From: Bagarius yarrelli
Taxonomy: Eukaryota; Chordata; Actinopteri; Siluriformes; Sisoridae
Direction of reading: 5' to 3'
Length of the DNA stretch: 64,000 bases
Assembly: GCA_005784505.1 (NCBI GenBank)
Contig: VCAZ01000102.1
Span: 712,501-776,500, forward strand
Shown here: positions 46,158 through 57,429 of the stretch, piece by piece
Numbering within the stretch: the stretch's first letter is position 1
How the letters are laid out: every line of letters starts with the position of its first letter
The notes under the pieces: generated by a model
Told to the model about the DNA's origin: nothing
Databases searched by the model: none
The model's input: only the letters and a program-made list of their open reading frames with translations
Position numbers and translations under genes: made by a program

Positions 46158-46400
46158 CTGGGGGCAGGGTGGCTCAAATGGTTAAGGTGCTGAGTTGTTA
46201 ATCTGAAGACCAGAAACACCTGGGTTCAAGCCCCACCTCCGGTAAGTCAACCGCTGTTGGGTCCTTGAGCAAGACCCCTAACCCCTCCTGCTCCAGGGGC
46301 GCTGTATCATAGCTCTGACCCCAACTTACTAAGATGGGATATGCGAAAAATGTGTTTCATTGGCTCTGTACATGTACCTTGCACAATGAATTGAATATAC
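46158..46400 (+). mobile_element. tRNA-derived SINE, second type
   Basis: GGGTGGCTCAAATGGTTAAG (A box), CCTGGGTTCAAGCCCCACC (B box), then CCTTGAGCAAGACCCCTAAC and TGTTTCATTGGCTCTGTACA. Its tail differs from the other SINEs. Confidence 0.8.
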
Positions 46401-47540
46401 TTATACTCACAAATTCGAAGTCCAAAAATTATACAAAACAAACTTACTCATATTGCCATTCATGGGGCTTTTAACAAGCTGATAGCATTGGATGGAGAAC
46501 AAAACACACCATACAACATTCAATTATGACATATGGGAAAAGAGGAAGTTCTGATACATCACTTCCTTTAGCCAACTACAGGTAAAAACTGTGAAATATA
46601 TAGAACTGACTCCTCCTAGGGACCTAAAGGATCAACAACATATAAACAGATTTAGTACACTGACTTTTTAGCTGTTTGGCTAATATCTGGATGAAGAATT
46701 TATTTGAGAGCACTTCGTCTTCCTGAATAAAACGGGATTTAGATGGTGCTTGCTGTCTTGCTATTTGGCTGTGTGTGTTTTCGTTATTTTGTTTCTTTTC
46801 ACGCTAAAGCTGGTGGCTGTGGCAGTATCTGTCCTGATTATTGTGCTCTCTGACCAGTCATAAAATTACTGGCTCTATATAAGTTTGTCATTTTTATTTC
46901 AGTTGTTTTTTTTATTGCCTCTGTAATTATTCTTAGTTTTGGGTGGGCTATTGCATGATTGGTTTATTGTATGTTTTTCTTTATTTTTGATTTTGTTTTG
47001 TTTGTTTGTTAAAGTTATTGTCAGACTTTCTGATTTTTATTTATTCCATTTCTATTAAGTGGTAATTGTCTTTTTGTCAGTTCTGTTATGTATTATTAAA
47101 TAATTTGGAAATTCTGTCTAATTTAATCAGGTTTCAGTATACATGTAATTTCTTCAGTGTATTCACTGACTAAGTGTTTTCAGGCCTCTGAGTTGGGTGG
47201 CTAGCTGCTTTAGCATCCTGGTGGTGGAGTTTGTATGGTTGTTTGTAATCACTCACCTCACTGTGTGTTTGTATATGTGTGGTTTACAAATAACTACTTT
47301 GTGGCTAGTCTACCCTGCTATGGGTAAGCCTTAATCATTTTAGTTATTTGTTTTTTGTGTCTTTTTAGGTGTTTTATCTGATTCCTGTGAATTTAATAAA
47401 TATTAGATATACTGATACCCATGTTTCTGCCATTTATGGTTTTGAACCAGTGTCTTTGTTCTCTATTTAGTATTCAATTCCCCTTACTTTAAAGTGGTGG
47501 TGTAGTCAACATTAATAAAATTTTTTTTAAGGGTTGATAC
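46401..47540. other. Non-coding interval, no gene recognised
   Basis: T-rich stretches and no diagnostic motif. Possibly internal sequence of an old LTR element, which I cannot support. Confidence 0.3.
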
Positions 47541-48060
47541 TTTCAATGTAATTGATCTATTTTCTGTAGCCGTGCTACACTTGCTAATGCTACTTGCCTT
47601 GACCCAAGTTTCAAAAAGCAAGTTTTTGTCATACAGCAGGTAGCAGGAGAGACAGTAAAGAGGGTTACAGCTGTGTTAGCAGCTATTAACCCAACTCGGA
47701 GTGAGAAGGAGAATACTTTAGATCCCGGTGCGATGGCCAGTCCATGTTTTGAAAAGACTTTTACTAACAAGAGGGTAGCAGACTTGAGGTCTTCTGCTAC
47801 CACTTTTAAGATGTCAGGAGATGCAGGACTACCTGGCATAGCCCCTATTATCCCACACATCAGACCCTCTAGCCTGCTGGAGGAGATGTTCAGCAGTATG
47901 CAAAACCTTTTCTGAGGTCATGAAGGCAAGATCTCTCATTGTGGCCACATCAGTGCCATTTGAAAGAATTTTTTTTTTAAACTGAGCAAATTATCTCAGA
48001 AAGAAGAAACAGACTCAGCCCATATTTTTCTGAATGAAAACATGCCTTAAAGCTTAAAGT
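47540..48060 (+). mobile_element. hAT (ZBED1-like) transposase C-terminal fragment
   Basis: Readings in shifting plus frames: AxCLDPxFKKQ-like at 47575, VTAVLAAINPTRSEKENTLD at 47665, then RPSSLLEEMFSSMQ, and at 47930 SLIVATSVPFERIF, QIISERRNRLSP-like and FLNENMP. The S-VPFERIF / RNRL order is the hAT dimerisation region. Frameshifts make it dead. Confidence 0.75.
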
Positions 48061-48289
48061 TCTAAAATAGTTTCTCCAGTACAATAGCCAGGTGCCATGT
48101 TGGGAACCTCAGTTGCAGTTTCAGTGAAGACAGGCTTCACTGAAGACCTAAATATTGCCGCCCCGTGCCGCCTAATATACTCTTTAGAATGGTGGCATGT
48201 GTTTATTTATGTTTGTTCATGTGCATACGGGCCCCAATAGGCCAGTTGAATGCACTGGAGTAAGACAATAATCTTTAGAAGGCAAGTGA

Positions 48290-48480
48290 AGGTGGAAATA
48301 TTTTCTGGATCGGATGCTCCACAATGTCGAGTGAAGCTCGAAAGGGAACTGTCTTATACACCAGCCTGCTCTGAACCTGCAGGATAACCAGAGGCATTGG
48401 GTCAGGCAAGGCGGGGCGCTGCATTTTAAGGGGACCTCTGAAAGCTAACTATTTGAATAGATATCATTAATAATATAACA
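48290..48480. mobile_element. Possible DIRS terminal sequence
   Basis: CACAATGTCGAGTGAAGCTC with GAAAGGGAACTGTC recalls the end regions of fish DIRS elements such as that starting near 58377. Weak. Confidence 0.3.
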
Positions 48481-49101
48481 GATATATAATGCAATATATT
48501 ACACTTGCTTTTTTTACTGATGCGTCAACCACTATTTTCAAAATGCCACAGCCTTTACCCGTGCACTTGCTAATTTAAATATGGCGAGGATTTATCTGTC
48601 TGTCAGCTAGAAGCAAAAAAAAGCAAAGAAAAAAAAGAAAAGAGAAAACATGACAAAGTATGTGATAAAGATAAGACTGGATTAAGGCTAATATAACAAA
48701 TACTTTTATTGTTTATTCCACCTTATTTTTGTTTAAATATGCAGGATTATTTACTGGTAATAGTCCAATTACTGTGCCATAGTTGCTATGGTCTTGACTT
48801 GAGTTTAAGTAAATTTAATCAACTAACATACACTATCTAATAAAGGCTAGGGAGCTGCCGACATACTACAAAAATATAATTTTTTTAATCATTCCTAATA
48901 AAATTAATTTAGATGAAAAATTGCTCAGGGAGGTTTAATATTATGCAAAACCAGTTCTACTGAAAATAAAAGATAGAACCAAGGAAAATCTTTTTGGTTT
49001 AGACCTAAGCCATTGGAAGTTTTTTGACTGGCATTTCCATCTGCTTCTGTCTTTCCTCACCCTTTTAGTCACCTGCTACACTAAAGTACTGCTGAACCTT
49101 T

Positions 49102-49127
49102 CAGCTGACTTGAGCTACTAAAAATAG
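49102..49127 (+). promoter_or_regulatory. E-box and MEF2 site upstream of lmod3
   Basis: CAGCTG (49102-49107) is a myogenic E-box and CTAAAAATAG (49118-49127) is a perfect MEF2 consensus (YTAWWWWTAR), 162-187 bp before the lmod3 start codon. LMOD3 in mammals is reported to be a MEF2- and SRF/MRTF-dependent muscle gene, so the position makes sense. No CArG box was seen nearby. Confidence 0.7.
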
Positions 49128-49288
49128 AAATCCACTTTGAAACAACAATATTTTTAGACAGGGGCTAAGGCAGTTAGGGACTCTTATCTAGCTCTCACTG
49201 AGATTCACTTTAAAGCAACCTGTGATTCTGTGTTTATTCTGTTTGGTTGAGCTTGCTCTTTCCTTACTGAAGCCACTCCAGTGTAAAT

Positions 49289-49469
49289 ATGTCTAAATAT
49301 TGTGACCAGGATTACTACATAGAGGAGAATGATGAAGACAAAATTTTGGCAGGTCTTTCAGTTGAAGAGCTTCAGCAGCTTCAAAATGAAATGGATAATT
49401 TTGTTACTGATATGACAAGACCTGAGGGAATGAGACAGAACAATGCGCCCATTGAAACACCATCTCCAG
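49289..49469 (+). CDS. lmod3: lmod3 exon 1, with an extra tropomyosin-binding-like module
   Basis: ATG at 49289 (MSKYCDQDYYIEENDEDKI); 60 codons plus one base, then GTTTTTAATT as donor (GT present but a weak site). Residues 15-52 align without gaps to residues 72-109 in exon 2. The single leftover G joins AG of exon 2 to make Glu61, so the phases agree. The exon could also be a first exon that is skipped in some transcripts, since exon 2 has its own in-frame ATG (Met71). Confidence 0.8.
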
Positions 49470-52400
49470 GTTTTTAATTTTTGCTGGCATGTCTCATTGT
49501 TTCTTTTCATTTATTGCCTGTTTTTCTGACTATATTACAAGCTAAAATATTGGTTTCTAAATACTTAGTAGTATTATAATTTTTGCTAATCAATATTCTT
49601 TATATTATAACCTTTATTACATTTTACATCTCTTTAATAATGCTAATATAATTTATGCCATAGACTGCTGGAAGAAATCACAGAGTAAGAAGTACTTTGT
49701 ATGGTGCAACAGATGTAAAGTGATAGTTCAACCAAAAATTAAAATCTCATTAATGTGTTGTTTCAAACCATAAAGACCTTCGTTCATCTTTGGAAAACAA
49801 TTTAAAATATTTTTTATTATATCTCTTACAGATCAGAGTTTAAGACCCAGAAAAGTACCAAGATGATTGACAAATTAGTTCAACTGTAATGTTACATAGC
49901 TTACTTTTATTGCACAAAGAGAAAAAAAACCTTTATTCCACATTTTAAATTTTACTGCATTACTTGTGGGCAAGCGTTCATGGCAGGTTCAGTGAGTGAT
50001 GCCACCATAGTAGTTATTCTTGTTTTACAGCCTTTGTCAACCAGCTTTGGTGCATTACTGCCACCTTTTGGTCCAGATGGTGATGGTGAAGTTAATCACT
50101 CGGCTGACACACGCCTTACTGTTGTGTATATATATGACCAAAATCACAGAGAATTTAAATTTTATCCAAATTATAATGACAAAATTCTTGATCACACTGA
50201 AGCCTGAGGTTGGTTAGCGTTAAAAAATAAATTTACAAAAATTTCTTAAATGTACTAAGCTACATTTACCAGGGGGTAGCTGGTAAAGTTTCATTTACCA
50301 TAGACTAATAGCTCACTATATTTTGCCAGTAGCTTGGCCAAAACTGTATTTTTATAGCACTAATATGACAAAACTATTTACAGGTATATTCTCAAAACAA
50401 ACAATAGCAAACATAACTGATGGATTATTTATTCATAATAGTAATGTGTGATTATGACGTGATGTGTGAATATGTTAGAATATTGTTTTATAAAATAAAT
50501 ACAGTATATAACAAAGTAATAATTAGTACAACAATATAATAGCAAAACAACAGATCGATAATAATAATAATAATAATAGGAAGAAGAAGAAAAAGAATAG
50601 CTTAAAAACAAATAGCATATAAAATATCAGTTGCAGAAAACCAACAACACAACATAATGATAATAGACTAATAATAGCAAATTGTATACAAAATTATAAT
50701 AATACATTAGAATATAATATTAAATAGAAGATAAATTGTATTGTAGTATTAATTGCAAAATAATATAATAATAATAATAAGTAATAAATAGTACAATATT
50801 CATTGCTATGGTCTTAAATGGTGTTAAAGTGGGCATTTCAAAAGCTTCCATACAGCATTTGTTTTTCTCAAAGTGTAAACAATGTACAGTGCATGTGTTT
50901 AACATCATTATGCCAGATTTGAATCAGCGCCATCAGCACAGATCCAGCGTGAACGGGTGTGTACGCAGTAGAGACAAAAATGTGGGATAAAATCGTTATT
51001 TTTGTTATCTTTGTGCAAAAAGCACTCTTGTAGCTTTTTTTAAGATTATTATTACTCTAATAGTCACAGACTACTTTGTTGATCATCTTGGTGCTTTTCT
51101 GGTCCTTAAACATGGTAGTTAATTTGCTGTCTATGGGAGGGTCACAGATTTCATCAAAAATATCTTAAATTGTTGATGAAAAAAGGTCTTACGAGTTGAA
51201 ACAACAAAGGTGAGTAATTGATAACAGAATTTTTATTTTTTAACTTTTTTTTGAGTTAATCTTGAATATTATTTACAAAGTTGATTGCCAAGCTACAATA
51301 ATTATGTATTCATATTTTTGCTATTTCTATTTTTAGAGGACAAAGAAACAGATAATCAGAAAGACATGGATGAAGATGTTATTCTGGCAAGTCTTACTTT
51401 TGAAGAGCTCAAACAGCTCCAGATTGAGATGGAGGTAATTGCTCCTGATGACAGAGTGCCAGTGGGTATGCGACAGAAAGACCAGACTGACAAACCCCCA
51501 ACAGGGTCATTTGATCATAGATCACTAGTGGATTATCTGTACTGGGAGAAAGAATCTAAACGTATGCTGGAAGAAGAACGAATCCCCACAACCCTGCTGC
51601 CCAGTCAGGTAAGTCATAAAATATGAATTTAGACATTCTGTGATGGGCTTCTGTAAACCATATTTTTCACTATATTATTTATTGTTACTTTGATCAATAT
51701 CATGTACATGGAGAAATGCATCATGCTTTTACATATACTCTTGTTACTTTTAGAAAAAAAGAGAGAAAAAGCCAAGGAATGCATCAAAAGAAAGTAAAAA
51801 AAATAATAAATTAGAATATGTGTATGAGGAGAAAGTGGAAGATGAGACAGGGGATCATGAAGAGGTAAATGAACAAGTCATTGAAAATGTAACAGGCAAA
51901 AAGGTGGATGTAGAAATTGCCGAGTATGATCAACAAGGACAGCCAACTAAAACAGAGCCTCAAGATAGTATCATAATGTTTGCCAACTCTCAACCAGATC
52001 ACAATTTCTCTGTTTTACAAAAAAAAAGGGAAGCTTATACACCTGAATTAAATGAGGATGAATCAACAATTAAAATTAACCAAAAAGATCATATTCAATG
52101 TACAACTGTTTCCTCAACCTATGAGAACTGGATTCCTAAGAAAGAAGAGAGAGTTATTTCCAAGTTAAATATTCCAAAGCTCACACTTGGTGATGGTTTA
52201 ATTAGAAAAACTGCAAGGCCGTCTGGGAATGATACTAATCTGGAAAGCACACTGGACAAGATTCGCAATAATATATGCTCTATGACTGAAATCAACCTAA
52301 ACAATATTGAGAACATGCCCAAAGAAATGCTTTTAGACTACATTGAGGCCCTTAAAAAAAACAAGCATGTGAAAACTTTCAGCATTTCAAACACGGGTGC

Positions 52401-55400
52401 AGAAGACACTGTTGCCTTTTCCTTGGCCAACATGTTGCGAGAAAACAGGAGCATTAGCACACTAAACATTGAATCCAACTTTATTACTGGAAAAGGTATC
52501 ATAGCAATCATGCGCTGTCTACAGTTTAATGAGACTTTGACAGAGCTCCGCTTCCACAATCAGAGACACATGCTTGGTCATCATGCAGAGATGGAAGTGG
52601 CACGTCTCCTAAAAGCCAACAACACCCTCCTTAAGGTTGGTTACCATTTTGAGCTTCCTGGGCCCAGGATGGTGGTCACCAACTTGCTTAGTAGGAACCT
52701 TGACCAGCAGCGGCAACAAAGAAAAGAAGAGCAGAGGCTCCAGCAGATTAAAGAACAACGTCAGATCGTGGAGGTGTATGAGAACCATCTGAATTTGCCA
52801 GCTGGTCTGCTGGAGATGTTAGCTGGATATATTCCTGAAATGGAACTTCTGTGTGCTCCTCAGGATTTTCAGAATCTTTCTCAACAATATTCAGAGCAAT
52901 CCATATTAACAAAACCATGTCATCTGATACAAAAAACACACAACCCTTCTCAACAACATCCACTCAATTCAGACTCAAACTCTGAAAGTATGTTAAAAGA
53001 TTTTAAGCTTAAGAAAACTTCTAAACGTGATGACCCACTCTTGCATTCAACTGCAAAAGAAGAGAAAAAAAATGGGAGAGCCAACATTCAGTTACAAAGC
53101 ACTAATAAGCAGACAAAAACAACAAGTAAAGGCTATCTTGATGACAGGGCCAACCTGAAAGATGTGATAAAGTCACTGAAACCAGTTCCTAGAAGAAGAC
53201 AGCCACCAAAAGTAGAACTTACACCACGTGACCTACTCCTTAATGAAATTAGACAGAGCAATGTGGCCTATCTAAAAGCGGTAAGTTCAGTTCTTAAATT
53301 AGAACTAACATTAGGCAAACTATGAATACATTTTACAGATCATTTATACAAAATTACCACCATAACCTACTGAAACTGCTAAAAGAGACTATGAAATACT
53401 AATAAAATACCATATATATATATCTTTTTTAAACTGTTTAAAAGATTAACCAAAAGAAACATTTTTTAATATTGAAACAATTATTGTAGGTGCAGAAAAA
53501 TAGCTACAAGCAGTGATTGTCAGTGTCCAAGCACAAATGTTGCTAACAAATATTGATTAAATTTGGCTGTACTCTATAACAACATTAATAATAATATATG
53601 TTGCCTAGGTTTAGTATGTGTAATATTACTTGCTATCTTTAGTACAGCAGGGACATGACACACCACCAATGACAGGATTGCCTACAATGGACCAAGTTCA
53701 CTATGGAAATGAACAATATATAGTGGGAGCCATTGATGAAACTCCATAAGGTGCTAAATCCACCACTTCATCAAATTTGGCCCTTGGATACAATTCAACA
53801 ATAGCTGAATTGGTCCCTTGCTTAGTAAGAACGAACAAATATCGTTGGGCAAGTGGTTTAGGTGTTGGCTGCTGATCAGAGAAGTGAGCTCAAATGTCAT
53901 TACCACCAAGCTGCCACTGCTAAGCCCTTGAGCAAAGCCTCTAACTCTCATTTCCCTAATTTTATAAATAAGACAAATATATGTTTCTTGGGATAAGGGC
54001 TTCTGACAAATGCTGTAAGTAGAAAAGCAATTTGTTAGCACTTCAGGGTTTCATTTTGAATCTTCTTCTCCTTTCGGCTGTTTCCTTTTAGGGGTCGCCA
54101 CAGCGAATCATCTGTCTCCACCTAACCCTATTCTCTACATCCTCTTCACTCACACCCACTAACTTCTTGTCCTCATTTATCGCATCCATATACCTCCTCT
54201 TTGGTCTTCCTCTTTGCCTTCCCCCTGGTAGATTCATTTCTAACATCCTCCTACCAATATACTCACTATCCCTTCTCTGTACATGTCCAAACCACCCTAA
54301 TCTGCTGCACATTCATCCTATCTCGATCCCTCTGCCTTGCTAACCTGTACAAGTCCTTCTCTCCCTCTCTAGTGTCTAACCTAGTGTACAACTCATCATA
54401 TGCCTTCTGCTTGGCCTTAGCCACTTTCCTCTTCACTCTGTGCCACAAATCCTTGTATTCCTGTCTACATAACTCAGTCTTTTCCATGTTCCACTTCTTC
54501 TTGGCTAGACTCTTCCTCTGTATACTATCCTGAACTTCCTCATTCCACCACTAAGTCTCCTTATCTTCTTTTCTCCTTCCGTATGACACACCTAGCACCT
54601 TTCGTCCTGTCTCCCTGATCACCCTGACTACAAAACTGCCCAACACTTCCTCATCAACTCTCTAGCCCTTACCAACATGTCCATTAAAATCTGCGCCTAT
54701 CACTACTCTCTCTCCTCTGGAAATACTTACAATTACCTCATCCAACTTATGCCAGAACCTATTTTTCTCTTCTAACTCACAACCTACTTGTGGGGCATAA
54801 CCACTTACAACATTCACTATCAGCTCTTAAATTTCTAACTTCAGACTCATCACCCTGTCTGACACTGTTTTTAACTTCAGAACATTCTTCACAAATTCCT
54901 CCACCTGGTCTCCTGTACACACAATATATCTACCTTCCTGATCTCCATCATATCAACCAGCTCTGTACCTTTCCTAGTCATTGTTCCAACATTCAGTCAT
55001 TCTATTCTCAGTCTCTCTATTCTCACTCACTCTTGCATTTTCCCCTCTCTTTCTGTCATTTCACGCGTTTTCCTCCTCTACTCCTTTGACCAACAGTAGC
55101 CCAATTTCTGCCGGCATCCTGTAGGTGAACGGCGCCGGTGGCAGTCGTTGTTAACCCGGGCCTCAACCGATCCGGTATGAAATTTTGACTGATGATTTGC
55201 ATATTTAGATCTGGCAAAGTTTTATGTTGGATGCCCTTTCTGACACAACCCTCTATATTTATCCTGGCTTGTGACCCCTGTGGCTCGATTAGGGTTTCAT
55301 TTTGAATCACAAAGCCAAAATCTATGTGGAGCTGGTATAAATGCTGGGGGAATTTTTTTTTAGCACTATGGGCTGCCAGATCCTTTATGTTCATCATGAT

Positions 55401-56829
55401 AAGTTTAGGAGGAGCCTAAAAGAATGGAGGATATACTAAATTTTGTAGGCTACTGTCAAAGGTGATGTACAAAAAAGAGAAAATGAAAGGTGACTACGTT
55501 TTGGGACTACTTACTTTTACAGCTTTTCAATACTCTCCGTTGTTTTGGGCTATTGACCAAATACTTAAACTCCTCCACCTTTTTTAACCTTACACCCTGT
55601 AATCCCACTGTTCCACTTTCCTCCCCATTTATTCTGTCTTGTTACAACTGACTTTCACTTTTCTTCTTTACAGAGCAAACCTCCACCTCTCCAGGTTTTT
55701 CTACACCCGCTCCCTGGTCTAACTAATGTTTCTAATGTCATCAGTAAATATGGGTGTCTAAGGAGTTTCCTGTCTGATCTCTAAACCAGTCTCTCAGAAT
55801 AGCAAACAAGAAGGGGCTCAGAGCCAGCCCCTAATAAAGTCCCACTTCCATTTGATCTCCTTTGTCTGACCTACTCCTAACTTCCTCATACAACACCACA
55901 GCTCTTTTTCTCTGAACCCTGTCATATGCTTTCTCCACGTCTACCAAGACTCAATGCAGCTCCTTCCAACCATCTCTGTAATTCTCCATCAACATTCTCA
56001 TAACCTGTCCTAATTTCTGTGAATTCTTCACAAAATTCTTCCTTTTCCAGCTTCCTCTCACTTGGTTTTCTTCTTCATCTTTGTCTCTTCTCCCACACCA
56101 TCATAATCTTCCACTAATTTCTTTCAGATTGCTTCATCTGCATATCATGTAGTCTATCTGTGTGTTTCTACTGTACTGTATATATATATATAACTCTATG
56201 CTCCTCTCTCTCTTTCCTGGAAATAAGTGGTTATTACAGCCATTTCTACCCATCCTAGCAAAGTCCACTACCATCTGTTCTTCTAGGTTTCTTTCCTGCC
56301 CTCACAAAGTTCTTTTTCAGGAGCACTCCTACCCAATTTCTCTTTTCATCCACACCATGATAAAACAATAAAGCATAGCAGTGCTCAGTACAAAATTTCT
56401 GACATGTATGAATATACCTGGTAAGGCATTCCCCCCAGTTGTTTATGCCTATTTATGTAGACTTTAATCACAAGAGCAATAATAAGTTTTGGCACTGATA
56501 TTAGCGAAGTGTGCAAGTGGTGTTGCAATTTATTTTAAAAGTGTGTTTATTGGAGTTCAGGGCTGGGGCCACTTTTTAGCAAACCATTAATTAAAAAATC
56601 TTTGTAGACCCTACTTAATACACAGGAGCACTTCTATGCTGGACCCTTTTGGTTCTAGAAAAGGAATATCTTTACATTACACCTTTTAAGATAAAAATAT
56701 GAAATCTTTATTTTTTTGTTGTAACACTTGTGTAAAATCTGGTTTGACTCATAAACAATCTATGTTAAAAATTAAATTTACATCTAAAATCATGTTAAAA
56801 ACAAAGTACGGCCTATTTCAAATTCTGTG

Positions 56830-56927
<98 letters not shown>

Positions 56928-57229
56928 ATATGTTCATAATAAAAAATAATAAAAACCATCTGGCCCTTAACATGTACAGAATTAAGATGTATTTATTGAA
57001 AGTAAAAACACTTACACTAAGAAACAATAGCTCACAAATAGGAGTATTGTTTTAAAGTTATTAAACTCCAGTTATGGTTAACTGAATATACAGTATTTAC
57101 TTAAATGCCTTAAATGCTTTGTGTAAAAATATATATGATTTATGTACCATACTAAAGACAAATTTACTTTATTATCCACAGGTGCCTCTTCCCAAAGTTC
57201 TGGAATCCAGTGAAACCAGTAATTTATGA
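49289..57229 (+). CDS. lmod3: Leiomodin-3, gene span (4 coding exons, 675 aa)
   Basis: Exons 49289-49469, 51337-51608, 51754-53280 and 57182-57229 join in frame. Leiomodins nucleate actin filaments in the sarcomere; LMOD3 is the skeletal-muscle form whose loss causes nemaline myopathy in people. Domains: tropomyosin-binding module in exon 2 (DEDVILASL...GMRQKDQTDKPPTG, about 72-117) preceded by a second similar module in exon 1 (15-52); a long charged linker (152-320); actin-binding leucine-rich-repeat domain (about 328-467, with NLNNIENMPKEMLLDYIEAL and RFHNQRHMLGHHAEMEVARL); a basic Gln/Arg/Glu-rich helix (470-495); NLKDVIKSLKPVPRR; and a C-terminal WH2 actin-binding motif split by the last intron (641-668). 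It matches LMOD3 rather than LMOD1/2 across the whole C-terminal half. The long acidic runs and poly-proline stretch of mammalian LMOD3 are absent. Confidence 0.95.
49470..51336. other. lmod3 intron 1
   Basis: AT-rich. A segment at 50010-50080 (CAGCTTTGGTGCATTACTGC with CACCTTTTGGTCCAG) resembles one at 41255-41320 and is probably a shared repeat. An ATA/ATT-rich simple region lies at 50555-50580 and 50765-50785. Confidence 0.5.
51337..51608 (+). CDS. lmod3: lmod3 exon 2, canonical tropomyosin-binding module
   Basis: Acceptor TATTTTTAG, donor GTAAGTCA. It encodes DMDEDVILASLTFEELKQLQ, APDDRVPVGMRQKDQTDKPP, SLVDYLYWEKESKRMLEEER and LLPSQ, closely following the LMOD3 N-terminus. The actin-binding helix DYLYWEKESKRML follows the tropomyosin-binding part. 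Confidence 0.95.
51754..53280 (+). CDS. lmod3: lmod3 exon 3, linker, LRR domain and start of WH2
   Basis: Acceptor TTACTTTTAG, donor GTAAGTTC. 509 codons, starting KKREKKPRNASKESKK and ending RQSNVAYLKA. It holds the charged linker, the full LRR domain and most of the WH2 helix (TPRDLLLNEIRQSNVAYLK). The reading frame is open throughout, showing that the gene is intact. Confidence 0.96.
53843..54022 (+). mobile_element. Degenerate tRNA-derived SINE in lmod3 intron 3
   Basis: GGGCAAGTGGTTTAGGTGTT, GCCACTGCTAAGCCCTTGAG and the tail TTGGGATAAGGGCTTCTGAC with AAATGCTGTAAGTA match the SINE at 35282 with an interruption before the tail. Confidence 0.75.
54061..55292 (-). mobile_element. RTE-like LINE, internally deleted, in lmod3 intron 3
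   Basis: Minus-strand readings: VRWRQMIRCGDP, RLGWFGHVQRRDSEYIGRRM and GGRQRGRPKRRYMDAINEDK near the 3' end, EYKDLWHRVKRKVAKAKQKA and LYTRLDTREGEKDLYRLARQ in the middle, and the same leader as at 20196 near 55292. It lacks most of the RT domain. Confidence 0.88.
55520..56130 (-). mobile_element. RTE-like LINE reverse transcriptase fragment
   Basis: The complement of TCATATGCTTTCTCCACGTC gives the DVEKAYD RT block, with CTCTGAACCCTG (RVQ), CTCAGAGCCAGCCC-type and CTTCCTCATACAACACCACA pieces in RTE order. Adjacent to, but distinct from, the copy at 54061-55292. Confidence 0.75.
56830..56932. repeat. A46 run followed by (TA)n microsatellite
   Basis: 46 consecutive A and then about 50 bp of alternating TA, in lmod3 intron 3, about 250 bp before the last exon. 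Length is likely to be unstable. Confidence 0.92.
57182..57229 (+). CDS. lmod3: lmod3 last coding exon
   Basis: Acceptor TTATCCACAG, then VPLPKVLESSETSNL and TGA. The LPK(V/E)L piece completes the WH2 motif of exon 3 in phase 0, as in other LMOD3 genes. Confidence 0.9.
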   Translation: MPLPKVLESSETSNL

Positions 57230-57423
57230 TGACAACATACCGTTGATGATAGGATGTTTATTTATTTCAGTAGATATAATTGGACTATGTAGCCAATTAA
57301 GATGGGTATTTTGATTATTCAGTCGCTCCACTAATTTGTAAGGTCTTTTGTGATTTGAAGCGTTAACACTTCTGATTTCACTGCAGTTTTTTTGCAATGC
57401 ATGTTGCAATGTTTTAAGTACAT

Positions 57424-57429
57424 AATAAA
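57424..57429 (+). terminator. Candidate lmod3 polyadenylation signal
   Basis: AATAAA about 195 bp past the lmod3 stop; other AATAAA-like hexamers follow further on. Confidence 0.4.
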
